Positions 33,652 to 45,060 of a DNA stretch of 64,000 nt are shown here, piece after piece. How positions within the stretch are numbered: the first letter of the stretch is position 1; every line of letters starts with the position of its first letter. The stretch spans positions 13,658,001 to 13,722,000 of the forward strand of contig NC_053185.1 of NCBI RefSeq assembly GCF_905163445.1, written 5' to 3'. Made by a program: the position numbers and the translations under genes. The notes beneath the pieces were generated by a model, which saw only the letters and a list, made by a program, of their open reading frames with translations, did no database searches and was not told where the DNA came from. This stretch comes from Pararge aegeria (taxonomy: Eukaryota; Arthropoda; Insecta; Lepidoptera; Nymphalidae).

Positions 33652-35799
33652 TTCCCATCAATAATATTTAAATAATGAATACAGATACCCAATACATGTT
33701 ATTAATTTTTTTTGGTATAATTCCTAAATACCTACGCGTTAGCTATACGCGATCATTTTTCACTGTCGATTCATTGATAAATTAAAATGTTAAAGTAGTT
33801 TCTTTTAACATTTTCGAAATGCACTTTTTGAAAGTAAACACTCCCAAGTTGCCCTCTTCGCCAGTTCTAAGAAATTGATTTTTTAACTGTAAACGAGTTG
33901 CTACGGAAAAAACTACGAAACATGAAAAAACTATTCTAACACAAAGTTGGAAATGAAATTAGTTTAAGCGACAGGTTCATTTCAGTTTTTTACTGGAAAC
34001 CAGGTCCCTGCAATTGCTAGGAGATTCCGTGAAAAGTTTTCCAGTGCGGATTTTGATTACACACGCTCCTTCAGGAAACTTCCAACCGGATAGGAATATT
34101 AAATCTCATTTTAGTTAGACATCCGGTTTCCGTTGTTATTTCAAATAGGGTGTAAAGTATTATGCGATTGCAAATTCTAGACCATTTTATTAATTCGCCG
34201 TCATATTCTTGCTCAACATAAATCATCTTTTAATAGATTTCTACGTGCACTAAGCACTGTTAGTAGGGTGGTGCCAGTGAAACATATATACACATAGTAT
34301 ATACTGTGGATCTAGATATCGTTTATTACAAGTAAGTTTCTAACCCCAACAGCGTGGACTTCAAAATATGGTCCACAGAAAAATATATAAATGTTAGACT
34401 AAAAACTATGTTACAATTATGCCGTTATATATTATTACTCTTTTCTTAAAATTGTCGGATAACAAAAAATCTCGAAACAGAATGTCAGCTAAATCGATTC
34501 AATCATTATATGATTGGACTTATAAACCTCTGAAAATATCTAAAGACACAAGCTGTCACATTCATAATACTATATTAAAGTACATAATTAATATAAGAAG
34601 TGACGTTTATGATAGTGTATTTATGTTTTGTATATTGTTGAAAGATAGTACTGTATTTACATTAGCAAAGTTAATATGCCATAGCCGCAGCCGAATCCCC
34701 TAAGGGTTTGATATTTGATAAATATACCTACATTACTTTCGTTATTTTAGCTGTAACAAATTATTTCTTACTCGGAAACTAAAGTTTCATAACAGTAACG
34801 TTGACGAACATAGCTAGTACTAATGTAAATGAAAATATAATTATTAGATAAACATAAAAAGCTTTGTGAACTCTAAATTTGATATTAACCTCTGAATAGT
34901 TTATCGAAATCACTATATTAATTTCTAATACTATCCGTGTACAGCGAAAATGGGTGGCAAGGAATTTGAGAAAGCGTTGAAACAATAAATTTACATGACG
35001 CAGAAAGTGGCTGACCCTGCAAAGTCATTATCTTAATAATTAAAGTAAGAAATGATTTTGTGTACATTGAATTTCAACAGATAATATATATTTCTGAAAT
35101 ATTTTCACTTCGAAGCGTTTATTTACAATATTTCAAAAAATGTAGAGTTCACTTCATATCCAGGACAGTATAACCCACTGATGGCTAAAAATACTCCTAG
35201 CTAAGCCATCTTTGAAACATTCTCTACCAAAAATTTGTAATATCGTACACGCTCTTTGCTCTGTTCTAACGAACGCCTCTTTAAGCAGTTCGTTACGCTT
35301 CGTTGAGGTGAAATAGTACCGGAAAATTTCCCGTACAATTATAGGACCGCTTAAATTTTAATTGTGTAGTAAAAGTACGTTTATATAATCATTACGGGTA
35401 ACAATACGGCGGCCTCGATGCGGGCTTCGTTCCTACAGACTCACGTTACATGCTGCATTTGCCTAATTACAGCTCAGTTCACTGGTGTGACAATTCTTGA
35501 TTGCCGGAACGGTTATTTCAGGAGATGAATACCGTTTGGATATTATTTCAACAAAATCTTATAAAAAATAGCTTATTACTCGGCTGAAATATAGCTCTAA
35601 TAATAAAACCTGTTTCAACAAAAACGCAAAAGTAATAACTTACGGAAATGTAATGCAGGTACCGCACCATCCTTTCGAACTTCGCACAGGGCTCCTTCTG
35701 ACTTATCTCATATTTCTAAAAGTTATTTTAAACAAGTTATGAAGTAATATAAGTCCTTCTGGCAAAAAAAAGAAAGTCAAAAAATAGAGTAGGTAAGAG
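33652..35799. other. Non-coding, AT-rich
   Basis: No feature can be supported. A 94-codon frame at 34419-34703 starts after a weak context, has no domain and lies in DNA of ordinary AT-rich composition. Confidence 0.45.
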
Positions 35800-36470
35800 C
35801 AGAGAGGCGACAGGAGTCGATGTTGGCGCCGCGGCGCGGTGAGACCTCAGGTTCTTGTATTTTGGGAAACGTCGCGAAGTTCCGTACCCTCAGTGCATTC
35901 TGAGTTGACTGACGTGATACCTACTGGCACTTAGGAACCGTACCTGCTTCGCTTCACTAACTCTGAGTGGCAGCTGCGCGGCTATGTCTCGATTAAAGTT
36001 TAAAATCTGTTCTGTGATCTGGAAAAATGGAACGAAAAGTTACAATGCTTTTAAACAATAACATTAGAAATGTTTCTCTTTATACGAAACTAAAATGATA
36101 AATATGTCAAAATAGTCCATTGAACAGCTTTTCTTTTAGAAGTCAGATATAAATTAGAATCAAAATACTATAGCAGAGCGACTGTAAACATCGAGAGGGG
36201 CCTTCTCGGACTCAGACGTTTTAATTTTATTAAACATCTCGCAGCGCCGGGGATAAAGTAGATTTCTTTTGCTGCCAAGTAAGAATTTCGACTCGTATAA
36301 TAATTTAGATTACGTGAAGTGAAGTGAACGTTCATTATCGTTCTTTTGTACCTGATTTCGTAGAGATCTCATTCGGATAGAGCGGCATGCCGCGGCGCCG
36401 GCGCTCTCTCGAAATGGAAAGTGCGAAAATGAAATTATAAAGCCCCGCGATAAAAATAAATTAAATCGGA
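35800..36470. promoter_or_regulatory. Candidate GC-rich promoter or 5' untranslated region
   Basis: Two GC-rich cores, 35805-36000 (GGCGCCGCGGCGCGG) and 36180-36430 (GGCATGCCGCGGCGCCGG), stand out in AT-rich DNA with no repeat signature. AG|GTAAGAG at about 35790-35798 on the plus strand would be an acceptable splice donor just before the first core. No open frame of note crosses either core. CpG-like density is unusual here and can mark promoters or early-transcribed exons, but transcription evidence is needed. Confidence 0.3.
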
Positions 36471-37160
36471 TTTCACGTTTCCCAGTAGTCAGGGATGAGG
36501 AGTATTTTGTAGTCTACGATTCCCTTTCTCTTTTTAAATATTTGTTTTAACAGTTGATTTGTGGTGTAATGAGAAAATTTTCACTGCGTTCGTTTTCCTT
36601 GCCCTTTTACATTATTTTTGACTCCCTTTCAATTTACTTTGGACTGATGAAATTCGGGTTTCTTTATTTCTGCTGGCATTTGAATGTAAATGCATTTTTA
36701 AGAACTAAAGGCATTCCCACACTGCGGTAATTCAGTCCATTATCACCTGCGATTATTCAAATTAGAAAACGGTACGACAAAGACGAATGGTACTAATATC
36801 GTTGCTTGCGATCGCCGACGCGATAGTACTGTACGTGCCCTACACACGCGCTATAGATTTCGCCCGCCGATAACTCCAGATTGATTCCTCCGATACGCTT
36901 TTTGCGTAAATACCTCCGTCTAATTGTATGCCATCTAAAACATATAATTACGTATACGTGATATGTATGTACATAATTATGTGTACACATGCTAGACCAT
37001 TCTTACACCATTTTATACAAGGAAATGCTTTCTTTCGCTGATCACATGAAAATTAGTACCTACTAGTATTTAAAGTTTATTGACCGTGTTGATATTAAGT
37101 CATCTAGAATGGTATGTTTTGAGGCTACTACTACGTCTTCCCAGATCTTTATATGTGTTT
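36471..37160. other. Non-coding
   Basis: Mixed composition with no recognised feature. ATAATTACGTATACG and TACATAATTATGTGTACA near 36940-36985 are short overlapping dyads of AT-rich type. Confidence 0.35.
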
Positions 37161-39320
37161 TTTTTTATATACAGGGTTCAATAAAAAATGTAGATAGCCT
37201 GTAGTTGTTAACATTAAAAATAAAATTATTAATATTAATTATGAACATTTAAATAGATTTGTGAAATATTAAATATTCCATATTTTATATCGATACTCTA
37301 CTTACTACTCTGTAATTTAACATCGGCAACAAAGCGCGAACCACGATTCATCGTCCGTGCTCACATCGGTTTGGCAACAAGGACAGTGGTCGCTAAGGTG
37401 ACTGTTGCGCTGATCACGTTGTAGGTGTCACAGCGTAATGATACTTTTCATGAATAAAATGTTTTAATGAAACTGATGAAGGAGTTGTAACTACCATTCC
37501 AATTTGAAAAATAATTCTCACACAAATGCAACATGGAAGAAACTGCATTGTTCCACATATGAATTTTTTGTCTATAATACGTCTTTAATCAATGAAATTG
37601 ATTGATTGAAGCATTATAATGGGCACTCTATAAATGAAACCCAATCAACGATAAACGGCAGTTTTATTATATTCAAAACGGAATAATTTAGGGTTTTAAT
37701 TATTATTTTTATCCCTCGCTCTATGTTCAGTAAATCGGTTCCGTGTTCCCTGGGGACGTTTTACTGGGCCGACCCCACTTAATAGTACCAACTAGGGGTC
37801 AACACGGCAACGCGCTGTTTGTACTTTGTAAATCTTATTTTGTACAAAATTTAATTAAAATGTGCTCACTTGTAATAACGATGTTCCCATTTACATAATG
37901 TTATTTATATTTACTATTTAGAATTTAAACGACTTTTTTTTTACAATTTGTATTCAGAAAATATAAAGTAACATCCTCTATTCAGAAATTATGAGGTACC
38001 TACACAGCGCGTTTTGTAAAAAGAGCTCTAAAGGTCTCACTACAGGCCCATATTTATATAATACTTATGTATAATATTTTCTTACACTAAGTAGGCATTA
38101 ATTAGTTAATACAATCGTTCGCATACTTTTATACAAACTCTCCTGTGGAGGTCGGTAATCAGAGGTTTTTATATGTGACGCGACCAAGACGCGATTAAAA
38201 CATATCATCTTTTGCTGACCCATCTAAATTATCTTAAAGTGCACTATAGTATTGATTTTTAAAAGCGACATCTGCAATAATCTTGGCACAAACAGTTCAA
38301 ACTACTGTCACCGAATCTGGGACAATACAAGTCCATGTTCTAAACTAAACAACAGATAGAAACGTCAAAAGTACTCAAAAGTTAATTTTGTTCCCATCTC
38401 CTTCGCAGAGCTACAAGTTTATTTTTATGTCAATTTCAATTGTCAGGATGCAACGTTGTTGGTCATAGTGACCTTTGAAACTTTAACTTAGTTATACAAT
38501 ATCTTGTTCTCCTTTGAAATTCTGCACTTATATTATTTGTTATCCAATATCTTTTCCTCTACACATAGATTTTTCGTGAAATTAGAAGTTGGAAATATGA
38601 AATATCGTTAGAAGGGTGTCAATGCTACACAGGTGTCTGCCCCCATGCCGCCTCCACCCACTCACAGCCCCTGTCGCCGGGAAGTCATGATTTCACCCAC
38701 TGATTTCGAGCACATGATTTTCATATTTATTTTTTCATTTCTCGGTGGATATGAGCTACTATCTAATATTTTATCGTTTTTACAGCAGTTTTAAACCAAC
38801 CTAACGGATGTAGGTTCTCAATTATTATAGGAAGAGTACCTACTTGTATATAGCAATGTGTCTTTGCCGGTTTGCATGTTTTTTTTAAAACAACCTAATA
38901 ATTGATCAACCAACATTAAAATTTTGTCAACTTGAATTAATTATTGGACTCTTTTGAACCAATTATTAAAATAGTCATCACAATTACTGATCGTACATTC
39001 ATCAGCGATAAATAATAGAGTCCAGTTAGGTTTTTATTATACCTCAATATTGCTATGTTGCTTTCCAGTCATTCAGATGTAACCTTTTTCATTCTCTACA
39101 GGATAAAAAAGACACTTTCGAATGCATAAACAAGTATGAAAAGAGACTATGAGGAGACCAATTAAATAGTGTAAAGCTGCGAGCGATTATGTAAACGGGC
39201 TTATTCATAAAACCTACTGCATTTCTTACAGAGTAACCGAGGTCTTAATTTCAAATTTAGCGCAGATAGAATACGAGCGCGTCACTAAGAAAACGTGTCT
39301 CTTTAATCTTGTCACAAAAG

Positions 39321-39560
39321 CCTTACCTGAATCAGCCAGGCCACGAGCACTCTCCGAGGTACAAACGTGGAGGAATGAAGCGGAAGAGTGCCCGGCACTC
39401 TGAATTACTTCCTAATGAAAAGAGCTCAGGAGTAGGATAGAGTGGGATGGAGAGTGTTCGTCGCGCGGTCGCTAACGAATGCGGTAGGCCACTCGACTCT
39501 CTCGAGGGCCTTACCTAGGTATAGTATGCGCTATATAGCGTCGACTCCACGGCTTATTAG
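39321..39560 (-). promoter_or_regulatory. GC-rich patch with two consensus-like minus-strand splice donors
   Basis: On the minus strand TTCAG|GTAAGG (complement of about 39321-39331) and CCTAG|GTAAGG (complement of about 39509-39519) match the donor consensus. A frame of about 25 codons is open up to the first donor and is preceded by a stop. The region also holds the palindrome CGCTATATAGCG (39529-39540). An alternative untranslated first exon is possible; chance matches or an unrecognised repeat are the alternatives. Confidence 0.25.
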
Positions 39561-39715
39561 TATTGTTTTGTAGGCGCGAACGTTTTGTGGAACTTTGTCG
39601 CCACAACTAAAACCTTTTACTTAAAAAAATGTGCTAATGACTTACCATTGCGCTAAAACTATACTTTACATTGCATTTGTTTTTCATATTTTACCACTTC
39701 GTTATGTAGTACCTT

Positions 39716-39735
39716 AATTATCGTTAACGATAATT
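39716..39735. repeat. Perfect 20-bp palindrome
   Basis: AATTATCGTTAACGATAATT is fully self-complementary with no spacer. It contains TTATCG/CGATAA, which would suit dimeric DNA-binding proteins, and it lies about 150 bp beyond the GC-rich patch ending near 39560. Function unknown. Confidence 0.7.
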
Positions 39736-40776
39736 TCAAGTTTAATTAACTTGTCTTCATAGCAATAGTTTTAATGGGTTCTTAAAAACAAAATAATGTT
39801 CTCCGTAATTTTGCTGTTTCTTATCAATCACATCGCGTACCATTACGAGATCCAGCGATAATAATAAGACTTTTGTGAAACAAAACGTAAACCAATTAAA
39901 ATTCACGCAATTTTACGCTTACGGTAAAGCTCGATTTATTAAAACTGCCCAAAGTTCTCATTTTTAACTCCTTTAAAAATATTAACTCTGGTTTCCGATT
40001 CCACCATTCCTACTTCCACCACCTATATTCCACCTATATTAAAAAAACAAACCATTCATTACTTTTATGAAGTTTAAACATTATCCAAGATTAAAAATAC
40101 CTTAATATCAAATTGTAATATTCTTGTTCCCAGAAATAGTATAAATACTTAATACCAGAAGCGTATATAAAAAGAAATCACTCTTCACATAGAATATACA
40201 TATATATGTATATACAAAATATGACAAACATCCATTACATTGAAATAACAAACTAACAGTCAGACTTTCGAATTTATTATATTAATGGGGATAAAAAATA
40301 ACTTAATTGCAGCGTGGTAGGTGCGAAAAAGTTAAAATAATTATACTTTAGTGTAGTAAGTATTAAGTAGAAGTGCTCTAACAAAACGCACTTGACCTGT
40401 TTTAATGTTGCGGGATGAATTGTGTGTTTTGTCGCGAAAATGTAATTCATCCAGCATTAAGAAGAAACTATTCGAAACAAAACACGTTGGAGTTCTATTC
40501 GGTACTTGTCAATGTTCGAAACAATGAACGTGTTCTGCGTTTTACAACAATATGGTTTTGACAGTTCCATATAAATACAAGCTATCCAAATGTTTAGCAA
40601 CTTCTTGGAGCATAGGAGTATTATTTTTAAAATATTGTATTCCTAAATGGACATCGTTTGTTACTTTGGTAGGAGTTTACGTATTGTAAAGTGTGCGTGT
40701 ATCTTATAGAAAAATCCCATTTTAACATTATGGATCAAATAAACGATTAAAAAGTATGCGAATGAATTACTATAGC

Positions 40777-40903
40777 TTCATAGCTAAATATTAATTGACT
40801 ATGAGATGGTGATAACAAAATAAAAACCGGATAATTTTTATGGGCTCTTCTTTGACCAGTTCGCACCTGGCTTTAAGGTTTAAGTTAACGAATTCAGTTA
40901 GAC
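40777..40903 (+). repeat. Interspersed repeat, copy 2 (partner of 10693-10840)
   Basis: TTCATAGCTAAATATTAATT, then GACTATGAGATGGTGATAAC, CCGG.TAATTTTTATGGGCTC, TTCTTTGACCAG and GGTTTAAGTT.ACG.ATTCAG align in order with copy 1. The downstream inverted terminus (TTATCACCATC) is lost here, so the 3' end is deleted or decayed. Confidence 0.65.
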
Positions 40904-41756
40904 CAATTAATTGCCTGCCTTACCACTTAGGGATTCGATCACCGATAAAAATATAAAGAATGTTTTCAAAAAGTATTTCCAGAAATCGGAAGAATATTTA
41001 TATCGTATTTTGGGAGCAACCTGTATATGCCTATGAACCGCTTGTCATCTGGCGGTGGGATTGCATTATATGATGCGGTATCTCGAACTGCTGGCGGCGA
41101 ATTTGTTCACATACCCGCTTAGATTTTAAAATTTTGTTCAACATTCAATGTCCATACAAACTCAATGGAGTTTCAGGACATCAAGTCACCTACTTACGAT
41201 TGTAAGAAATAAATAAATAGTTATTACCAACCCCTCACAATAAGTAATCATATATGTATAGGGCAAAGCTCCAAATGCCATACTGCAAATGCCATACTCC
41301 ATATGAAACATGGCATTCTAAGGTGTCTAATTCAAAAGTGCACCATATTTTAGGACGTGGCTCTAAGCGATTTAACTGGTGGACTTAGGGCCACTTCCAA
41401 CTGGATGGTTTGCCAATTATCACCACGCTGCAGGGCAGACTATATTAAGAACTAAACATTAAATTCTGTATGTGTGAAACACCAAAAAGTAATATTGAAA
41501 TAACATATTTTGTACATACATATTTGTGGTGTAGCAATATAAAATTCTGTCTGCTTTATAGTTCCCACAAACTACGGAAGCAATATCCAATCTGGCGACA
41601 ATTTAACACGCTGACCTCGTCTGGTAGGAATACATCCTGGCGTGTGGAAAACTCTCTTAAGCGTAATATCACACTGGGGACTTTTTGTTTTAAAACTGTC
41701 TATCTTCTCTGCAGAAAGAAGTAAACATCCAATACTAGGATGTCTTTTAGTATCTA
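40904..41756. other. Non-coding; small tandem word repeat
   Basis: AAATGCCATACT occurs twice in 41273-41299, followed by a third CATGGCATT in inverse sense at 41308-41316. An 84-codon frame at 41470-41724 has no domain. Otherwise nothing is supportable. Confidence 0.4.
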
Positions 41757-41985
41757 ATTCTTACTAATATTATAAATGGAAAAGTGGGTTTATCTCTATG
41801 TCTTTTCCTAACAAAACCACCAATCAACTTGATTTTTGGCAAAGAGATTTTTAAAGAGATGGAGAGTAATAGGCTATACAACAGGAAACACTAACGGTTC
41901 CCGAGGGATTTGTATAAAGATGTAAAAACCGACGACGACGAACGAAGAACGCAGGCGACAGCTAAAAACGTCTGTGTGACATGTC
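41757..41985 (+). repeat. TACTAATATTATAAATG-type repeat, better-preserved copy
   Basis: It begins CTTACTAATATTATAAATGG, continues GTGGGTTTATCTCTATGTCT, GATTTTTGGCAAAGAGATTT, GGAGAGTAATAGGCTATACA and GGTTCCCGAGGGATTTGTAT, and ends near ACGACGAACGAAGAACGCAG and GCGACAGCTA. This is the same ordered set of words as the common lepidopteran repeat, and more complete than the copy at 30604. There is no coding content. Confidence 0.7.
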
Positions 41986-43046
41986 GCTAGTGTGTGGAAG
42001 CTATCGGTAATGCGGTGGCCCGATTGTAATAATTCGAATATCGTTCCAATTGTGTAACCATTGCGAGATCAAACATTTTTATTTGCTTGCTCACTCAACC
42101 GCACGACTGAAACTAATGAAGAGGAGTTTCGATTAAATTAATACAGCTTTTATTTTGCGATTCGCATCTGCTGTTTGGTGAGAGCTCTTTTTTTCACATG
42201 ATTCTGTTTTCAGTTGCCGAACGATAATTGGTGAAATATAGTTCATTAGTCTAGATTTAATACTGTTTCCTTTTGCTATCTTAACTTCGCAGTCGGCGTT
42301 TGCTTTTCTATTAAAATAATGACCATTACCTTATTGCTTTTGTGCAAAACACTCTTATACGAGGAGTCTTTCTCGCAATAATTGCTTGCTAAAGCTATCT
42401 CTTGAGTACAATTTCTGTTTACGTTTTTAGTTAGGTACCTAAGTGCACTATAATTGTTGCAAGTATAAAAATTCTTTAGAACCATGATCTTGCATCTATT
42501 TCTGTCAATCTTGTATTTAGCTATCTAATGTAGTTATCATTTTATATAAAAACCTCTTATATGTTATCGTGAAAATATTATCTGATATACCTCTTAGAAA
42601 TATTAGCCGAGGCGAGAAAATTTAAATTGATTGTTTAAATACAAAATCTAAAACGAATATTACTTGTTCAATTTCATTGCAGCAACTAATAATAATATTA
42701 AAGCAAAATCCATTCCTCAAGTCCCTGAGTAAATGTGCTACAGATACTCGTTACCACTATTATACAAGCAAGAAGTTTAATAAGCAACGACCGCAAGACG
42801 ATTTCGTGTTGAGAGCTTAACGAGGTGTGCACGGCGCTTTAATAAAATGCTCATTCTGACGGGATAATTGATTCGTGCTATATTGTATTTTAAGGGCTGG
42901 AAAAATCGCGCTTTAGTAAATTCCTAGTTTTGAAATAGCGGAACAAAATAGACTTTTACTAGAGTTTATTTGATGCCTTGTTTTAAATTTTATTCATGTT
43001 CGATTCCTTTCACAAAGAAAAAAAACTTGGGTGTACTTTTGTACAC
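41986..43046. other. Non-coding
   Basis: Mixed AT-rich DNA with no recognised feature. A 69-codon minus-strand frame at 42276-42485 is unremarkable. Confidence 0.4.
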
Positions 43047-43690
43047 GCGTTAGAAGTTACACTTCTTTGGCGTAACAAGATAAAAATGTTTTCAAAAATT
43101 TTATCTCGCCTTATTCTACGTTTGTAAAAAAAACGACACTACAATAGAAACCTACTATTTAATACATTGGAAGTTTTATTATAAAGTATTATCAAGTAAA
43201 ATAAAGTTTATTACAATATCACAAATAAAATATTTCTACATAATGAAAGAAATTGACATAATAAACATAATTAAATTTGGAATACTGATAGACTCATTAT
43301 AAGTCAACCAAGTTTCACTCAACATTGAAATTTGAGATTTTTGTACAATTGAATCAATTGAACCACCAGAGTGAGCCAGCAGACTTTGACAATTGAAAGT
43401 GTACACTGTCAAACCTTATAGCTAACTTCAGGGTCTCGGTTTTTTGTGACGCTGTACGCGTGAATCATTAATTTTTTTAATTTATTCAGAATATTGGTAA
43501 GGGTACAGAATTGACACAATAAACATGGTGCCAAGATAACTGTTGCAGTAGTATAAACTGTGTCGCAACAATTAACGCCCACCTCCAACAATAAATCGTA
43601 AATTTTTACGATTTATTTTTCTCTCATTCTCATTTATTTTTTTCTCACTCTCATTATTTTTCCCTAACGCGCCAAAAGAAGTATAACTTC
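43047..43690. mobile_element. Possible inverted-end element of about 640 bp
   Basis: TTAGAAGTTACACTTCTTTGGCG at 43050-43072 reappears in inverted orientation as CGCCAAAAGAAGTATAACTTC (43670-43690), matching over about 24 bases with three or four changes. Inside, ATAAATCGTAAA (43591-43602) and TTTACGATTTAT (43605-43616) form a perfect 12-bp hairpin, followed by a pyrimidine tract with repeated TTCTCATTCTCA-like words (43617-43660). No transposase frame is present. A non-autonomous foldback transposon is plausible, but target-site duplications are not evident and the two ends could be separate insertions. Confidence 0.45.
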
Positions 43691-45060
43691 AAAAATAATG
43701 GATTTGACTGTATTTATATATTTATTTAGTTATTATATTTTTTCCTTTTTTTAATCATATATCACGTAAAAAATTACTTAATTTTTGAGTATGTTGTATT
43801 CCTACAATGCTTATTCTACAAAAGTTACAACCAATACGGCTGCAGCGCTATAGAAATATAGAGCTACAGTCATTTAAGACCAGAGTAAACAAAAACACAG
43901 ACCAACAATAATGGTTTTCATTTAAATAAAACAATACAAACATAGATAAAATTCATTATCACAGTATTTTAATTATTTTATATAAAAAAGTACTTAATTG
44001 TTATTACTAGTAATGAACGGAATCGAAGCTCGTAAAATTTTATTTACACAGTTTCTACAATAATATTGCGTAGGTAAAAACAAATAAAGGTAACCGTTTC
44101 AATAAACGCATAATATGAAATAATTGTATTTCTCTATTAAAACGAAGTTAATGGGAAAATATCTCATAGGTTATTACTTTTTACCAACACGTTTCGTAAC
44201 CGAAAGATCTTTACCAATAATTTAAATGGAAAAGGGTATTTCTTGAGTTGTTTGACGCGAGAATTTTCGCATTTATAATATAAGTGGGAATGTAGGGATA
44301 AAGTGAGCATGCCAAACCGTGAATAGTTTTTATTTTTTATTCAATAGAATATTGAATAAACAAACTAACTCTAGGTATTATACCCTAAGTAAAATGAAAT
44401 GTATTCATTTTATAAATTTAAACCATGGTATGCTAATTCATTACCTATTACATAGCGTGCAGTAGATCTCATTAAACATAAGACCTACTCCCCAAGCGGT
44501 CTCAATTCTACTCCAAGTCGTAAATGATTCAATCGAAAACCGTGGTATACCTAGAATTAGAACTCCCTGATCTTTTTTGTTCGCTGAAATTCCACGGCGT
44601 GCGGCGTAGGGCGACAGATCGATCGGATCTGGCGAAACTCCGTACGAATCGAACAGTCGTTAATGAAACTTCCCGTGCGCAATTAGGTAACCGTCTTGGT
44701 TTTATTAAATTTAATCAAGAACTTGTGTAATATTACACAGATTGGGCCAATCGAGCCGTGTACAAGTTTCGATAACGTTGTAGTTGCGAACTAATTTCGG
44801 AGTTATCTCGGTTTCTGCACGATCGCCTTATAAAAAGAGGATCAGTGTTCAACGAGACGAGCTGATAAATGGCGTTTTGATAGGGAGCGCGTTGTCTCTT
44901 GCACAGATTTATTTTATGCGTAGCTATTTCAAGTTATTACTTTGTAAGACGTGAACGTTCGCATTTTAAGCTATGAATATTTTCTGAGATAATCTTTTAA
45001 GTCTCACACGTTTTGCGAGGATATCAAAGCATTAAAATGTAGGTCATGTTGCACGAATCT
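43691..45060. other. Non-coding, AT-rich
   Basis: No gene. A perfect inverted repeat TTTATTCAATA (44336-44346) / TATTGAATAAA (44350-44360) with a three-base loop lies here. A GC-mixed strip at 44520-44720 carries a 68-codon frame without a domain. Confidence 0.4.

Larger units (their letters stand above)
37161..40776. other. Non-coding with several unassigned GC-richer patches
   Basis: At 37171 ATATACAGGGTTCA resembles the start of some transposons, and 37320-37440 is a GC-richer piece with CGGCAACAAAGCG / TGGCAACAAGGAC repeated. 37735-37820 contains CCCCACTTAATAGTACCAAC followed by TAGGGGTCAACACGG, a possible repeat fragment. 38630-38690 is C-rich. 39330-39560 is GC-rich with two good minus-strand splice donors. 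None gives a gene. Confidence 0.35.
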
